This document shows, one piece after another, positions 6,122-6,131 of a DNA stretch of 6,131 bases. Position 1 is the first letter of the stretch; every line of letters starts with the position of its first letter. A program made the position numbers and the translations under genes. Source of the stretch: Clostridia bacterium. GTDB taxonomy: Bacteria; Bacillota_A; Clostridia; Christensenellales; Borkfalkiaceae. The DNA lies in contig JAFWAM010000040.1 of NCBI GenBank assembly GCA_017507595.1, positions 1 through 6,131 of the forward strand, in the 5' to 3' direction. Below the pieces are notes generated by a model. The model had not been told where the DNA came from and did no database searches. It saw only the letters and a program-made list of their open reading frames with translations.

Positions 6122-6131
6122 TTTAATAAAA

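Noticed and set aside
1..6131. Archaeal origin, because ER-type signal peptidases are common in archaea
   Set aside because: Strong AAAGGAGG sites, TasA/camelysin-type clients and a TATAAT box fit Bacillota better; SipW-type enzymes are well known there.

Overview
The window holds a block of four genes, all on the minus strand, that looks like a secreted-fibre or surface-matrix locus built around a SipW-type (ER-type) signal peptidase. Strong AAAGGAGG-type ribosome binding sites, TasA/camelysin-like proteins with SipW-type leaders and mixed ATG/GTG starts suggest a Gram-positive bacterium of the Bacillota, most likely a clostridial, gut-type lineage. That placement is inferred from style, not from a database match. 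No tRNA, rRNA, CRISPR array, insertion sequence or plus-strand gene was seen.

In transcription order (right to left) the layout is: a 273-residue TasA/CalY-like structural protein (6121-5300); a 141-base gap with a perfect 12-bp hairpin and two competing small hairpins; a signal peptidase of 216 residues (5158-4508) with Ser/His/Asp motifs and an unusual acidic tail; a 196-base gap with a candidate promoter and a dyad; a 654-residue secreted protein of unknown fold with a SipW-type leader (4311-2347); a 77-base gap; and a large secreted beta-solenoid-like protein (2269 to beyond position 1) that is open at the left edge. The last gene does not appear as a closed reading frame because its stop codon lies outside the window. 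It fills the whole left third and carries in-register 318-bp tandem repeats.

The three non-peptidase proteins each begin with a basic N-terminus, one hydrophobic segment and then a shared S-[K/R]-Y-[V/I] motif, where TasA-family leaders carry their processing site. The simplest reading is that the peptidase matures all three clients. The 273-residue protein would be the abundant fibre subunit, the 654-residue protein an accessory or minor component, and the repeat protein a long adhesin or scaffold. The gene order (small subunit first, peptidase second, large clients after) differs from the Bacillus subtilis tapA-sipW-tasA order. The assignment of the peptidase is firm; the joint fibre function is inference.
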